Origin: Bacteroidota bacterium
GTDB taxonomy: Bacteria > Bacteroidota > Bacteroidia > Chitinophagales > Chitinophagaceae
NCBI GenBank assembly: GCA_018267725.1
Contig: JAFDXY010000016.1
Span: forward strand, 124,001-188,000
Reading direction: 5' to 3'
Length of the DNA stretch: 64,000 bases
Positions 36,401-46,157 of this stretch are shown one piece after another. Within the stretch, counting starts at the first letter, position 1, and each line of letters starts with the position of its first letter. The notes beneath the pieces are model-generated. The model was not told where the DNA came from, searched no databases, and saw only the letters and a list, made by a program, of their open reading frames with translations. Made by a program: the position numbers and the translations under genes.

Positions 36401-38015
36401 TTACCAATCTTTCTCTGATAGGATCTATTGGTGGATTGGTTACTTGTGCAAATAATTGTTTAAAGTAAGAAGATAAATGTTGTGGTTGTTCACTTAATAC
36501 TGCTAAAGGTGTATCTGTTCCCATGCTTCCAATTGGCTCTTTACCTTCTAATGCCATTGGAGCAATAATTGTTTCTAAATCTTCGGTTGAATAACCAAAT
36601 GCTTTTTGATATTTTAATACTTGTTCATGTTCTAAATGTGTAAACATTACTCTTGGTTCGGGTAATTCTTCTAAACGAATTTTATATTTATTCAACCAAT
36701 CGCTATAAGGTTTATGCGAGCAAATATTTTGTTTTAATTCTTCATCACTTATAATTTTTCCTTGCTCCATATCTACCACAAACATTTTTCCGGGTTGTAA
36801 TCTTCCGTTTTCAATAATGATAGAAGGGTCTATTGGCAGCACACCTGTTTCGCTTGCCATAATAACTCTGTCATCGTTAGTTACGCAATAACGAGATGGG
36901 CGTAATCCGTTTCTGTCAAGTGTTGCACCAATTATTTTTCCATCGGTAAATGAAATAGAAGCGGGCCCATCCCAAGGTTCCATAAATGCAGCATGAAATT
37001 CATAAAATGCTTTTTTTGTTGCATCCATTTCATCATGCCCATCCCATGCTTCAGGAACAAGCATCATCATTACATGAGGTAAACTTCTTCCACAAAGTGT
37101 AAGCAATTCAATCATATTATCTAAACATGCACTATCACTTTGTCCTTCAAAAATTATTGGTAATAACATATCCATTTCTTCTTTGCTGAAGTATGGAGAG
37201 GTAAAACCTTTCTCACTTGTTTTTAACCAATTTAAATTTCCTTGTAGTGTATTTATTTCTCCGTTGTGTGCAATGTAACGAAAGGGTTGTGCTAATTTCC
37301 ACGAAGGAAATGTGTTGGTTGCAAAGCGTGAATGAATTAAACCAAATGCACTTACCATTCTTTTATTGCTTAAGTCTGGAAAATAATTTCGTACTTGATT
37401 ACTTGTTAATTGACCTTTGTAAACAACTGTTTTATAAGATAGGGATGCAACATAAAAACCTATTGCATCTTTTTTAATTGTATTATTAATGGTATGGCTT
37501 GCATAGTTGCGAAGTATAAATAATTTTCTTTCAAAAACTTCTGCATTGCTAATATAATCTGGACAAGCAATAAATACATGTTCCATTTCGGGTTCAACTC
37601 TTAATGCAGAAGAACCAATATCAGATGTGTTTACGGGAATTTTTCTATAGGCTAAAATTTCTAATCCTAATTTTTCTGCAGAGCGTGTAAATATTTCTCT
37701 ACACTCTTCTTTTAAACGAATGTCTTTAGGAAAGAATAAAACACCTACACCATATTTTGTGTAGGCAGGAAGATGAACACCCAACTTAACACATTCATCA
37801 AAGAAAAACTCATGCGGAGTTTGAATCATAATGCCCGCACCATCTCCTGTATTGTTTTCACAACCACATGCACCGCGGTGTTCCATGTTTTCTAAAATGG
37901 TGAGTGCATCAGCAATAATTTGATGTGATTTGTAACCTTTAATATTGGCAACAAAACCAATACCGCATGCATCATGCTCAAAAGAAGGATGGTATAAACC
38001 TTGACTGCTTGTCAT
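33498..38015 (-). CDS. gltB: Glutamate synthase large subunit
   Basis: A 1505-residue protein. Cys17 in [14 protein letters not shown] is the expected N-terminal nucleophile of the glutaminase domain after removal of a 16-residue propeptide. The FMN/2-oxoglutarate domain includes [15 protein letters not shown] and [10 protein letters not shown]; the 3Fe-4S cluster is in [15 protein letters not shown]. The C-terminal beta-helix has repeated GxxxG ([25 protein letters not shown]). With GltD it makes two glutamates from glutamine and 2-oxoglutarate. It lies 96 bases after ilvA; glutamate is the amino donor for the branched-chain pathway upstream. Confidence 0.97.
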   Translation of the reverse strand: MTSSQGLYHPSFEHDACGIGFVANIKGYKSHQIIADALTILENMEHRGACGCENNTGDGAGIMIQTPHEFFFDECVKLGVHLPAYTKYGVGVLFFPKDIRLKEECREIFTRSAEKLGLEILAYRKIPVNTSDIGSSALRVEPEMEHVFIACPDYISNAEVFERKLFILRNYASHTINNTIKKDAIGFYVASLSYKTVVYKGQLTSNQVRNYFPDLSNKRMVSAFGLIHSRFATNTFPSWKLAQPFRYIAHNGEINTLQGNLNWLKTSEKGFTSPYFSKEEMDMLLPIIFEGQSDSACLDNMIELLTLCGRSLPHVMMMLVPEAWDGHDEMDATKKAFYEFHAAFMEPWDGPASISFTDGKIIGATLDRNGLRPSRYCVTNDDRVIMASETGVLPIDPSIIIENGRLQPGKMFVVDMEQGKIISDEELKQNICSHKPYSDWLNKYKIRLEELPEPRVMFTHLEHEQVLKYQKAFGYSTEDLETIIAPMALEGKEPIGSMGTDTPLAVLSEQPQHLSSYFKQLFAQVTNPPIDPIRERLVMSLATFAGNNGNLLIEDPLDCHSVALKHPILNNYELEKIRSIDTGIFQAKSLQTYFRADGKEGSLQKGLERLCRYAIDAVEDGFEVLILTDRAIDSEHAPIPSLLACAAVHHHLIRKGYRGQVGIIIEAGDIWEVHHFACLIGFGATAINPYLALSTIRDMKLSEKIKTNLGVEELKKNYIKAVCDGLLKVFSKMGISTLQSYQGAQIFEILGLNKTVVDKYFTGTISRIEGLGLDEIAKEALVKHQFAFSKKNIPVERLPVGGLYQWKRKGEFHLFNPTTIHLLQYSTRMNDYNTFKKYTKHINEQSEKACTLRSLLEFKRNRPSISINEVEPAENIYKRFATGAMSFGSISHEAHSTLAIAMNRLGGKSNTGEGGEDEMRYEKLPNGDSMRSAIKQVASARFGVTSLYLTEADELQIKMAQGAKPGEGGQLPGHKVDEWIGKVRHSTPGVGLISPPPHHDIYSIEDLAQLIFDLKNANRNARINVKLVSKAGVGTIAAGVTKAKADVVLIAGYDGGTGASPISSIKHTGLPWELGLAETHQTLVKNKLRSRVVVQADGQMRTGRDIAIASLLGAEEWGIATAALIVEGCIMMRKCHLNTCPVGVATQDPELRKRFTGNIDHVINFFKFLVQDLREIMAELGFKTINEMIGQVDCLQIKEDIKHWKYSKLDLSPILYKEEVSEYVGLYKQEEQDHALSNVLDWQLLNIAKPALDLKEKVAASFQIKNTDRTVGTILSNELTKIYRSAGLPDDTIHFKFTGTAGQSFGAFNNKGITLELEGDANDYFGKGLSGAKLIVYPSAQTKFIPQENIIIGNVAFYGATSGEAYIRGKAGERFAVRNSGVTTVVEGVGDHGCEYMTGGKVVILGDTGRNFAAGMSGGIAYVYDVKGNFANNCNKEMIDLDEMNNDDINELKLLLENHFQYTQSTVAKFVLSDLQNQIKNFIKVFPKDYKKVLQNKSQKSKVIN

Positions 38016-38111
38016 AATTATTTATATAAAAAGTGTTACAAAATATATGGCCAGCAATCGCAATAAAAATAAAACTTTCTCAACTATTTTTTACGCAATA
38101 GTTTTTCACAA

Positions 38112-39362
38112 TTAAATTAAATAACCAAATAGCGTATCGTTTTTATTAATTTCAGAATAATCAATATTATATTGTTTCATTCTTTCAATTAAATGTTTGT
38201 AATCATCTTTACGTTGTAATTCAATACCTACTAAAGCATGCCCCGACTCTTTATTTGTTTTTTGCATATATTCAAAACGTGTTATGTCGTCATTTTTTCC
38301 TAACACATAATTTACAAATTCTTTTAATGCTCCGGGACGTTGTGCAAACTGAATTAAAAAATAATGTTTTAATCCTTCGTATTGTAAACTGCGTTCTTTT
38401 ATTTCGGGCATTCTATCAATATCATTATTGCTGCCACTTACAATGCAAACAATAGTTTTACCTTTTATTTCATTTGCATAATCATCTAACGCTGCAATGC
38501 TTAATGCACCTGCAGGCTCTACCACTATTGCATCTTCATTATATAATTTTAAAATGGTTGAACAAACTTTTCCTTCGGGAACAAGGTGTATTTCATTCAA
38601 AACATCTTTACATAATGCAAAAGTTATATCACCAACTTTTTTTACAGAAGCACCATCTACAAACTTGTCAATAGTTTCTAAAGTAACTGGATGCCCCGCT
38701 TTTAATGCAGCCTGCATAGATGGTGCACCTTCGGGTTCTAAACCAATAATTTTTGTTTGTGGTGAGAAGGTTTTAAAATAAGTACCTACGCCTGCTGCTA
38801 AACCACCGCCGCCAACGGGAATAAATACATAATCAATGTTTGATAATTCTTCTAATATTTCAACACCAACTGTTCCTTGTCCTTCAATAATTTTATAATC
38901 ATCAAAGGGCGGAACAAAAACCATATTATTTTCTTCGGTAAATTTTTTTGCAGCAATGGCACAATCATCATAAGTATCGCCAACCAATTTTATTTTTATA
39001 TTTTCTTCACCAAACATTTTTGTTTGCGTTATTTTTTGTTTGGGCGTAATGCTTGGCATAAATACAACACCTTTTACATTTAATTTTTTACAACTATATG
39101 CAAAACCTTGTGCATGATTACCTGCACTGGCACACACCACACCACGTTGCAGTTGCTCTGTAGTTAAACTACTCATCATATTATAAGCACCGCGTAATTT
39201 GTAAGAACGCACTATTTGTAAATCTTCTCGCTTTAAATAAATTTTACAATTGTATTTTTTACTTAAATGAGCATTTAGTTGCAACGGTGTGTGTAAAGCA
39301 ATGTTGTGCAATTTTTGCTTTGCATTGTTAAAATTTAATTGATGTGTTGCCGTAGTTTGCAT
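38112..39362 (-). CDS. ilvA: Threonine dehydratase (threonine ammonia-lyase)
   Basis: A 416-residue PLP enzyme. The lysine is in IVRSYKLRGAYNMM, the phosphate-binding loop is VPVGGGGLAAGVG (FIPVGGGGLAAG), and CASAGNHAQGFAY is also present. The C-terminal part (about 325-416) is a single ACT-like regulatory domain, shorter than the two in the E. coli enzyme. It makes 2-oxobutyrate from threonine, the first step to isoleucine, and is the last gene of the ilv operon, two bases after ilvC. Confidence 0.95.
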   Translation of the reverse strand: MQTTATHQLNFNNAKQKLHNIALHTPLQLNAHLSKKYNCKIYLKREDLQIVRSYKLRGAYNMMSSLTTEQLQRGVVCASAGNHAQGFAYSCKKLNVKGVVFMPSITPKQKITQTKMFGEENIKIKLVGDTYDDCAIAAKKFTEENNMVFVPPFDDYKIIEGQGTVGVEILEELSNIDYVFIPVGGGGLAAGVGTYFKTFSPQTKIIGLEPEGAPSMQAALKAGHPVTLETIDKFVDGASVKKVGDITFALCKDVLNEIHLVPEGKVCSTILKLYNEDAIVVEPAGALSIAALDDYANEIKGKTIVCIVSGSNNDIDRMPEIKERSLQYEGLKHYFLIQFAQRPGALKEFVNYVLGKNDDITRFEYMQKTNKESGHALVGIELQRKDDYKHLIERMKQYNIDYSEINKNDTLFGYLI

Positions 39363-39364
39363 TA

Positions 39365-40417
39365 TTATACTTTTTGATTTTCAGGCCTTAAACTTCTTAC
39401 TGTTTTACCTGCTTGCCACATTTCACTTTCGCGTAATTCTTTTAATTCTGCATCTAACTTTTCACGATAATCTGCTTGTGAATTGCTATCAATACTGCGT
39501 TGGCTTTCTTTACCTGCTGCAACGCTTGAATATAAATCGTTAAACACAGGCAAGGTTGCATCTCTAAATTTTTTCCACCAATCTAATGCTCCGCGTTGTG
39601 CAGTGGTAGAGCAGTTGGCATACATCCAATCCATTCCGTTTTCTGCAACCAATGGCATTAATGATTGTGTTAATTCTTCAACAGTTTCGTTGAATGCTTC
39701 AGAAGGAGAGTGGCCTCTTTCTCTCAACACCTGGTATTGTGCTGCAAAAATTCCTTGTATGCAACCCATTAATGTTCCGCGTTCACCGGTTAAATCACTA
39801 TACACTTCTTTCTTAAAATTTGTTTCAAATAAATAACCACTACCTACTGCAATGCCTAAGGCAACTACTCTTTCTTTTGCTTTTCCTGTTGCATCTTGGA
39901 AGATTGCATAAGAACTGTTTAAACCTCTGCCTTGTAAAAACATTCTTCTTAAACTTGTGCCGCTACCTTTTGGTGCAACCAAAAAAACATCCACATCTTT
40001 TGGAGGAATAATATTTGTTTGATGATTGAATGTAATTCCGAAACCGTGAGAAAAATATAATGCTTTACCAGCTGTTAAATGTTTTTGCACAGTTGGCCAC
40101 AAAGCAATTTGTGCTGCATCGCTTAACAAATAACAAATAATTGTTCCGCGTTGTAATGCTTCTTCAATTTCAAATAATGTTTCACCGGGAACAAAACCAT
40201 CAGCAATAGCTTTATCCCATGTTTTAGAATTTTTACGTTGCCCAACAATAACATTAATTCCATTATCGCGTTGGTTTAATGCTTGGCCGGGGCCTTGCAC
40301 GCCGTAACCAATTACAGCAACGGTTTCATTTTTTAATACTTCTTGTGCTTTTGCTAAAGGAAATTCTTCGCGTGTTACAACGTTTTCTTCAACGCCACCA
40401 AAATTTAATTTTGCCAT
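39365..40417 (-). CDS. ilvC: Ketol-acid reductoisomerase
   Basis: A 350-residue enzyme. NADPH binding is through VIGYGVQGPGQALNQRD, and the metal-binding part includes EVYSDLTGERGTLMG and GHSPSEAFNETVEELTQS. The segments CSTTAQRGALDWW and VRSLRPENQ closely recall fungal mitochondrial Ilv5 rather than the enterobacterial enzyme, as I remember them. The start is the ATG at 40417 (MAKLNFGGVEE); an upstream in-frame start would add only AT-rich intergenic repeat. It catalyses the second common step in Val, Leu and Ile synthesis. Confidence 0.95.
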   Translation of the reverse strand: MAKLNFGGVEENVVTREEFPLAKAQEVLKNETVAVIGYGVQGPGQALNQRDNGINVIVGQRKNSKTWDKAIADGFVPGETLFEIEEALQRGTIICYLLSDAAQIALWPTVQKHLTAGKALYFSHGFGITFNHQTNIIPPKDVDVFLVAPKGSGTSLRRMFLQGRGLNSSYAIFQDATGKAKERVVALGIAVGSGYLFETNFKKEVYSDLTGERGTLMGCIQGIFAAQYQVLRERGHSPSEAFNETVEELTQSLMPLVAENGMDWMYANCSTTAQRGALDWWKKFRDATLPVFNDLYSSVAAGKESQRSIDSNSQADYREKLDAELKELRESEMWQAGKTVRSLRPENQKV

Positions 40418-40432
40418 GTTTTTATTTTTTAT

Positions 40433-40490
40433 TTTGAATTTTAAATTTTGCATGTTGAATGGAGTTTAAAATTTTCATTCAACATTTTAA
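40433..40490. repeat. Intergenic ATTCAACATT-type repeat between ilvN and ilvC
   Basis: TTTTGAATTTTAAATTTTGC, ATGTTGAATGG and TTTCATTCAACATTTTAAA are present in both orientations and can pair with each other. It is the same class as 12363-12394 and 23351-23417. It lies in the 79-base gap between two genes of the operon and may affect mRNA stability there. Confidence 0.45.
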
Positions 40491-40496
40491 ATAATT

Positions 40497-41084
40497 TTAC
40501 ATACTAAATACTTCTTCTTGTTGGTTTAAAAATTCATTTTCTATTAATTCTTCTGCGGGTTCACTTTTTTCAAATTCTTTTAATTTATCGTGAAAGCCTT
40601 TGCTGTTTTTTATAATGGCAATTCTTGCACTGCGTACAAATTCAATTAAACCAAAAGGTTCTAATGCTTTAATTAATTTTTCAATTTCTTCTCTATGTCC
40701 TGTGGTTTCAAAAACAATATAATCATTACGAATAACAACTGCTTTTGCTCCGTATTCACGTAAAAGCCTTTCTACCGGCACTTTAGCTGCAATAATATCG
40801 GCGGGTACTTTAAACAAACCCATTTCTTGCCACACAATTTCATCGTTGGTATTATAATATGCTTTTAAAACTTCAACTTGTTTTTCAATTTGTTTGCAAA
40901 GTTTTTTTACAACATCTTCTGTTTCCATTACTACAATAGTAAATCGGTGCACGTTTTGACTTTCTGTTAGAGATATGTTTAAACTTTCAATATTTATTTT
41001 TCTTCTTGAAAAAATAATTGCAATTCTATTTACTAAACCAATTTGATTTTCGGTATAAACTGTTATGGTATATTCTTGTTTCAT
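40497..41084 (-). CDS. ilvN: Acetolactate synthase regulatory subunit
   Basis: A 195-residue subunit (the IlvH/IlvN type). An N-terminal ACT domain begins YTITVYTENQIGLVNRIAI, binding valine for feedback; the C-terminal ALS small-subunit domain has VPVERLLREYGAKAV and FVRSARIAI. A charged tail of some 25 residues follows. It starts 46 bases after ilvB and activates the catalytic subunit. Confidence 0.95.
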   Translation of the reverse strand: MKQEYTITVYTENQIGLVNRIAIIFSRRKINIESLNISLTESQNVHRFTIVVMETEDVVKKLCKQIEKQVEVLKAYYNTNDEIVWQEMGLFKVPADIIAAKVPVERLLREYGAKAVVIRNDYIVFETTGHREEIEKLIKALEPFGLIEFVRSARIAIIKNSKGFHDKLKEFEKSEPAEELIENEFLNQQEEVFSM

Positions 41085-41130
41085 ATTTTAACTTTTAAAA
41101 GAGTAGATTTTTAAAATGGAATTTCTGATT

Positions 41131-42879
41131 TTAAATTTCCTCTTTTGTTAATACAATTTCTGCTACGCCTTTGCCTTGCGGAACCATAGGAAATACATTG
41201 TTTTCTTTGCCTACCATTATTTCTAATAAATAACTTCCGTTGTGTTGCAACATTGTTTGTAATGCATTGTATAAATCTTCTCTTTTATTAATACTGTTTC
41301 CTGCAATGCCGTATCCTTTTGCAACTTGAACAAAATTGGGCGAGGTTATGTTTACGAATGAATATCTTTTTTCATGAAAGAGTTGTTGCCATTGGCGAAC
41401 CATTCCTAAAAATTGATTATTTAATATTAAAATTTTTACATTTATATTAAACTGCATAATTGTTCCTAATTCCTGAATAGTCATTTGAATACCACCATCG
41501 CCAATTATGGCAATTACAGTTCTTTTAGGGTCTCCGTATTTTGCACCAATTGCGGCAGGAAGCCCAAAGCCCATTGTGCCTAAGCCGCCGCTTGTTACAT
41601 TGCTTTTTGAATAATTCATTTTTGCATAACGGCACGCCACCATTTGGTGCTGACCAACATCGGTTACTATAATTGCATCGCCATTTGTTAATTCATTAAT
41701 GTTTTTAATTACTTCACCCATTGTTATTGTCCCATCTTTTGGGTTTAGTTCGTTATAGATAACTTTTTCAGTTTCTTTTTTTTCTAATTCTCTAAATTGT
41801 TGCAACCATGCATTATGATTTTTCTTTTCAATTAATTGTGTAAGTATGGGTAGAGTTTCTTTGCAATCTCCCCAAACAGGAATTGTTGTTTTTACATTTT
41901 TATCTATTTCTGCGGGGTCAATATCTAAATGAATTATCTGAGCTTGTTTGGCATATTTATCTAACCTTCCGGTAACTCTATCATCAAAACGCATTCCTAT
42001 TGCTATTAAAACATCGCATTCATTGGTTAAAACATTGGGTGCATAATTTCCGTGCATACCTAACATTCCTACACCAAGCGGATGTGTTGTTGGAATAGCA
42101 CTCATACCCATAATTGTCCATGCAGCAGGTATTCCGCCTTTTTCAATAAATTGTATAAACTCTTTTTCTGCTTTACCCAATATAACACCCTGACCAAATA
42201 TTACAAATGGTTTTTTTGCTGCATTAATTAACTGTGCAGCTTGCTGAATATATTCTTTGCGAACAATTGGTTTTGGTCTATAACTTCTTATATGATTGCA
42301 TTTGGTATAACCATTGTAATCGAATTTTTGAAGTTGTGCATTTTTGGTTATGTCAATTAACACGGGACCCGGTCTTCCTGTTTTTGCAATGTAAAATGCT
42401 TTGGCTAATACATGTGGAATTTCTGTTGCATCGGTAACCTGATAATTCCATTTGGTAACAGGTGTTGTAATATTTATTACATCTGTTTCTTGAAATGCAT
42501 CGGTGCCTAATAAATGTGCAAACACTTGCCCTGTAATACATACAAGCGGAGTGCTGTCAATCATTGCATCTGCTAAACCTGTTACAAGATTTGTTGCACC
42601 CGGACCACTTGTTGCAAACACAACACCTACTTTGCCTGAAGTTCTTGCAAAGCCTTGTGCAGCATGTGTTGAGCCTTGCTCGTGTCTAACCAATATATGT
42701 TCTAACTTATCGTTATAATCATATAACGCATCGTAAATTGGCATAATAGCACCACCGGGGTAACCAAAAATTGTTTTTACATTTTCGGCAATTAATGCTT
42801 CTAATACTGCAACGGAGCCTGAAATATTTTTTGTTGATTTGGGTGTTAATTTTTCTTCTGTTAATTCTAATGTTTGCAT
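41131..42879 (-). CDS. ilvB: Acetolactate synthase catalytic subunit
   Basis: A 582-residue thiamine diphosphate enzyme of normal length. The N-terminal domain has IFGYPGGAIMPIYDAL and the catalytic glutamate in RHEQGSTHAAQGFAR. The ThDP/Mg motif is IGDGGIQMTIQEL with the following NN pair in LILNNQFLGMVRQW. It condenses pyruvate with pyruvate or 2-oxobutyrate. It lies between ilvD and ilvN in the operon. Confidence 0.97.
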   Translation of the reverse strand: MQTLELTEEKLTPKSTKNISGSVAVLEALIAENVKTIFGYPGGAIMPIYDALYDYNDKLEHILVRHEQGSTHAAQGFARTSGKVGVVFATSGPGATNLVTGLADAMIDSTPLVCITGQVFAHLLGTDAFQETDVINITTPVTKWNYQVTDATEIPHVLAKAFYIAKTGRPGPVLIDITKNAQLQKFDYNGYTKCNHIRSYRPKPIVRKEYIQQAAQLINAAKKPFVIFGQGVILGKAEKEFIQFIEKGGIPAAWTIMGMSAIPTTHPLGVGMLGMHGNYAPNVLTNECDVLIAIGMRFDDRVTGRLDKYAKQAQIIHLDIDPAEIDKNVKTTIPVWGDCKETLPILTQLIEKKNHNAWLQQFRELEKKETEKVIYNELNPKDGTITMGEVIKNINELTNGDAIIVTDVGQHQMVACRYAKMNYSKSNVTSGGLGTMGFGLPAAIGAKYGDPKRTVIAIIGDGGIQMTIQELGTIMQFNINVKILILNNQFLGMVRQWQQLFHEKRYSFVNITSPNFVQVAKGYGIAGNSINKREDLYNALQTMLQHNGSYLLEIMVGKENNVFPMVPQGKGVAEIVLTKEEI

Positions 42880-42927
42880 AACATTAATTTTATTTTGAAT
42901 GTTATATGATATTTTTTTAATTATTGT

Positions 42928-44610
42928 TTAGTCTTCATCTGTTACACAACCTTCGGCTGCTGTTTTTACCAACTTTGCATATTTGTATAAAACACCGTTG
43001 GTTGCTTTTAATGCAGGTTGTTTCCAATTTGCTTTGCGTTGTGCAATTATTTCGTTACTAACTTTTAAAGTGAGCGTGTTTTTTATTGCATCAATTTCAA
43101 TAACATCATTATCTTCTACTAAACCAATTAAACCACCGTTAAATGCTTCAGGTGTAATATGACCTACCACAAAACCATGTGTGCCACCGCTAAATCTTCC
43201 ATCTGTAATTAGTGCAACAGATTTTCCCAAACCCGCACCAATTAAGGCTCCTGTGGGTTTAAGCATTTCGGGCATTCCCGGTGCACCTTTAGGTCCAATG
43301 TTTCTAATAACAACAACATCTCCTGCATGAACTCTTTTACTTTGAATGCCTTTAATAAAATCATGTTCACCATCAAATACTCTTGCTGTTCCTTCAAAAC
43401 GTTCACCTTCTTTTCCTGTAATTTTTGCAACACTTCCGCCGGTTGCAAGATTGCCGTAAAGAATTTGTAAATGCCCTGTAGCTTTTAACGGTTTTTCTAT
43501 TGGATGAATAATATCTTGAATTGCAAAATCTAAATCGGGTGCTTTTTGTAAATTTTGTTTAACGGTTTTTCCTGTTACCGTTAAACAATCTCCATGCAAC
43601 ATTTTTTTACTTAATAAATATTTCATTACTGCAGGCACACCGCCATGTTTGTGTAAGTCTTCCATTAAATATTTACCACTGGGTTTAAAATCTGCAAGCA
43701 AAGGAGTTTTATTACTTATTTTTTGAAAATCATCTTGCGTTAATTCAATGTCTACGCTTTTTGCCATTGCAATTAAATGCAATACAGCATTGGTGCTTCC
43801 GCCCAAAACCATTACAACCGTAATTGCATTTTCAAATGCCTTACGTGTCATAATATCTTTTGGTTTAATATCTTTTTGTAATAATATTTTAATTGCTTTA
43901 CCAACTGCATTACATTCTTTTAATTTTTCTTTGCTTAATGCCGGGTTTGATGATGAGTAAGGTAAACTCATACCCAACGCTTCAATAGCCGAAGCCATTG
44001 TGTTTGCAGTGTACATACCGCCACATGCACCTGCACCGGGGCACGCATGTTGAATGATGCCTTTAAAATCTCCTTCGGTTAAATTGCCTGCAATTTTTTT
44101 ACCTAATGCTTCAAATGCAGAAACAATATTTAAATCTTCTCCTTTGTAATGGCCGGGAGCAATAGTGCCACCGTATAACATAATTGAAGGACGATTTAAT
44201 CTACCCATTGCCATAATAGTTCCGGGCATATTTTTATCACAACCGGGAATACCAATTAATGCATCGTAATATTGGGCACCTGCATTGGTTTCAATACTAT
44301 CGGCAATAACATCTCTGCTAACTAAACTGTAACGCATTCCATCTGTACCCATGCTAATACCATCGCTAACGCCAATGGTGTAAAAGTTTAAACCTAATAA
44401 ACCTGTTTTGTTTACACTCTTTTTAACTTTTGCTGCTAAATCGTTTAGGTGCATGTTGCAAGGATTACCATCCCAACCCATGCTTACAATACCAACTTGT
44501 GGTTTTGAAAAATCTTCTTCTTTAAAACCAATTGCATAATACATTGCTTGTGCTGCGGGTTGTGTTGCATCTTGCGTTAGTGTTTTGCTGTATTTGTTTA
44601 ATGCTGTCAT
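42928..44610 (-). CDS. ilvD: Dihydroxy-acid dehydratase
   Basis: A 560-residue iron-sulfur dehydratase. Cluster-ligand cysteines are in [16 protein letters not shown] and [20 protein letters not shown], and the C-terminal domain has [16 protein letters not shown]. It makes the 2-oxo acids in the last common step. It is the first structural gene after the isoleucine-rich leader and attenuator; its ATG is at 44610, 188 bases after the terminator's T tract. Confidence 0.97.
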   Translation of the reverse strand: MTALNKYSKTLTQDATQPAAQAMYYAIGFKEEDFSKPQVGIVSMGWDGNPCNMHLNDLAAKVKKSVNKTGLLGLNFYTIGVSDGISMGTDGMRYSLVSRDVIADSIETNAGAQYYDALIGIPGCDKNMPGTIMAMGRLNRPSIMLYGGTIAPGHYKGEDLNIVSAFEALGKKIAGNLTEGDFKGIIQHACPGAGACGGMYTANTMASAIEALGMSLPYSSSNPALSKEKLKECNAVGKAIKILLQKDIKPKDIMTRKAFENAITVVMVLGGSTNAVLHLIAMAKSVDIELTQDDFQKISNKTPLLADFKPSGKYLMEDLHKHGGVPAVMKYLLSKKMLHGDCLTVTGKTVKQNLQKAPDLDFAIQDIIHPIEKPLKATGHLQILYGNLATGGSVAKITGKEGERFEGTARVFDGEHDFIKGIQSKRVHAGDVVVIRNIGPKGAPGMPEMLKPTGALIGAGLGKSVALITDGRFSGGTHGFVVGHITPEAFNGGLIGLVEDNDVIEIDAIKNTLTLKVSNEIIAQRKANWKQPALKATNGVLYKYAKLVKTAAEGCVTDED

Positions 44611-44652
44611 TTTATTTTTTTGTACTTAGCTTTTGTAATTCTATTTAGTTTT

Positions 44653-44718
44653 TGTTGCGTCACTCACTTGTACGTTCTGTCCAATATTGAACAAAGCGTT
44701 GAAGAGTGCGACGCAACA
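44653..44718. repeat. REP-like hairpin in the ilvD leader
   Basis: TGTTGCGTCACTC (44653-44665) and GAGTGCGACGCAACA (44704-44718) are complementary apart from a two-base insertion. They enclose 38 bases containing CCAATATTG. It is more G+C rich than its surroundings. A half copy lies at 24160-24181. In the transcript it would form a strong stem about 45 bases before the ilvD start codon. Confidence 0.6.
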
Positions 44719-44798
44719 GGTGTTTCATTAATGTATTAAAGTTGGGTTCATTATAATTTTATTATTGTGATTGCTTTGTCTCTTGCAATAACGCAAAT

Positions 44799-44827
44799 AA
44801 AAAACCCACCTTTTTGGAGGCGGGTTT
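44799..44827 (-). terminator. Attenuator terminator of the ilv operon
   Basis: Read on the minus strand, AAACCCGCC pairs with GGTGGGTTT (a single G-U pair) around an eight-base loop, TCCAAAAA, and runs directly into a tract of six T. It starts 22 bases after the leader-peptide stop codon. Its 5' arm and loop also contain CGCCTCC, complementary to GGAGGTG in the end of the leader reading frame (44864-44870), giving an alternative anti-terminator pairing. Confidence 0.9.
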
Positions 44828-44849
44828 CATGTTATAACAAATTAACTTT

Positions 44850-44954
44850 TTACATGATACTTACACCTCCTTGCAGTGCAGGAATAATAATGACAATAGC
44901 AATAATAATTGCGATGTTAATGTTGATTGCCTTATTAAACTTGTTAACTGACAT
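44850..44954 (-). CDS. ilvL: Isoleucine-rich leader peptide controlling the ilv operon
   Basis: A 34-residue ORF starting 11 bases or so after the predicted transcription start. It contains 11 isoleucines, nine of them in residues 12-24 (INIAIIIAIVIII), plus three valines and one leucine. The codons after the Ile run (PALQGGVSIM) include GGA GGT G, which can pair with the terminator's 5' arm. By analogy with enterobacterial ilv leaders, ribosomes stalled at Ile (or Val) codons would leave that segment free to form the anti-terminator, allowing ilvD transcription. When charged tRNA is plentiful the ribosome reaches the stop, covers GGAGGTG and lets the terminator form. The peptide itself probably has no other function. 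The gene symbol is used by analogy. Confidence 0.85.
   Translation of the reverse strand: MSVNKFNKAININIAIIIAIVIIIPALQGGVSIM
44864..44870 (-). promoter_or_regulatory. Anti-terminator arm in the ilv leader
   Basis: GGAGGTG on the minus strand (leader codons 29-31) is complementary over seven bases (one G-U) to CGCCTCC at 44816-44822 in the terminator. Lying 12 bases beyond the last clustered Ile codon, it is exposed when a ribosome stalls in the Ile run and masked when it reaches the stop. Confidence 0.75.
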
Positions 44955-44972
44955 TGAAGTGTTATGTGTTTG

Positions 44973-45002
44973 CAAATGTAACACCTCTGTTGAAACTGCA
45001 AA
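44973..45002 (-). promoter_or_regulatory. Promoter of the ilv leader and operon
   Basis: On the minus strand TTTG (45002-44999) and TACATTTG (44980-44973) match the Bacteroidota -33 and -7 elements, with 18 bases between them. The predicted start of transcription is about 44965, roughly 10 bases before the leader peptide ATG. This makes the ilv genes a unit separate from the leu genes upstream. Confidence 0.8.
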
Positions 45003-45040
45003 GAACTTTTTTTAATTAATCATTTATAATTCATAATTTT

Positions 45041-46156
45041 TTAAATGATGGTTGATTTTCTTAACTGAACGTTTTCATGATTTACATCTCCATGAATTTT
45101 CCCTAAAATAAAATCGCAAATCAATTCTCCTATGGTAGAAGTGAAATAGAAATTAATAGGGTCAATATCTTTTGTTACGAATTTGTTTTGTAATGCCCAA
45201 TTGCATGCATCTTTAATTAATTGAGCTTCTTTTTGCATATTAAAATAATCTAACATCATTGCTGCAGATAAAATAGAACCCAAAGGGTTGGCAATATCTT
45301 TTCCTGCTGCTTGCGGATATGAGCCATGAATGGGTTCGAACAATGCAGTGCAAACGCCAACAGATGCAGATGGTAATAAACCTAATGAACCGCTTAACAC
45401 ACTTGCTTCATCGCTAATAATATCTCCAAACATATTTTCGGTAAGTATTACATCAAACTGTTTGGGGTTAAGAATAATTTGCATGGCTGCATTATCTACA
45501 AACATGTAATCAACTTGTACATTAGGATATTGTTGTGCAATATCTTGTATAACTTTTCTCCATAAACGAGAGGTTTCTAAAACATTGGCTTTATCTACCA
45601 ATGTTAATTTGTTTCTTCTTTGTTGTGCTTGTTTAAATGCTAAATGTGCAATGCGTTCTATTTCTTCTTTTGAATAAGTACATTCATCAAAAGCTTTTGT
45701 TTTATCATCACTTAATTCTTTTTTACCAAAATAAATTCCGCCTGTTAATTCACGAAAAATAATAAAATCAACATTTTCTAATTGCTTTGCTTTTAACGGA
45801 GATAAATGCTCTAATGAAGCATAAGTATTAATGGGGCGAATGTTTCCGTATAGTTGCAAAGATTTTCTGAGTTTTAATAAACCTTGTTCAGGCCTCACTT
45901 TTGCAGTTGGATCATTATCGTATTTGGGATGACCAATTGCACCAAATAAAATAGCATCGCTATTCAAACAAACTTCAATCGTTTCATTAGGAAGTGGTGT
46001 GCCTGTTTCATCAATAGCACAAGCACCCATTAAACAATATGTGTAATTAAATTCATGATTAAATTTTTCTGCAATAGCATTTAAAACACGAATAGATTGT
46101 GCTGTTACTTCGGGGCCAATGCCATCTCCATTTATTACTGCAATATTTTTTTTCAT
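45041..46156 (-). CDS. leuB: 3-isopropylmalate dehydrogenase
   Basis: A 371-residue enzyme of the isocitrate/isopropylmalate dehydrogenase family. VINGDGIGPEVTAQSIRVL at the N-terminus, RELTGGIYFG with the catalytic region, and the metal site within ILTENMFGDIISDEASVL are intact. It oxidises 3-isopropylmalate to 2-oxoisocaproate. It is last in the leu unit, one base after the ABC ATPase gene. Confidence 0.97.
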   Translation of the reverse strand: MKKNIAVINGDGIGPEVTAQSIRVLNAIAEKFNHEFNYTYCLMGACAIDETGTPLPNETIEVCLNSDAILFGAIGHPKYDNDPTAKVRPEQGLLKLRKSLQLYGNIRPINTYASLEHLSPLKAKQLENVDFIIFRELTGGIYFGKKELSDDKTKAFDECTYSKEEIERIAHLAFKQAQQRRNKLTLVDKANVLETSRLWRKVIQDIAQQYPNVQVDYMFVDNAAMQIILNPKQFDVILTENMFGDIISDEASVLSGSLGLLPSASVGVCTALFEPIHGSYPQAAGKDIANPLGSILSAAMMLDYFNMQKEAQLIKDACNWALQNKFVTKDIDPINFYFTSTIGELICDFILGKIHGDVNHENVQLRKSTII

Positions 46157-46157
46157 A

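Noticed and set aside
38082..38103. AACTATT/AATAGTT stem between ilvA and gltB as a terminator
   Set aside because: On the minus strand it is followed by GAGAAAG, not a T tract, so it gives no clear evidence that gltBD is a separate unit.
44852..44870. GGAGGTG followed by ATG-TAA on the minus strand, looking like a Shine-Dalgarno with a minimal start-stop ORF
   Set aside because: The ATG and TAA are in frame as the last codons of the leader peptide, and GGAGGTG is better explained as the anti-terminator arm.
44767..45015. 82-residue ORF on the + strand
   Set aside because: It is antisense to the ilv promoter, leader peptide and terminator, and it has no recognisable features of its own.
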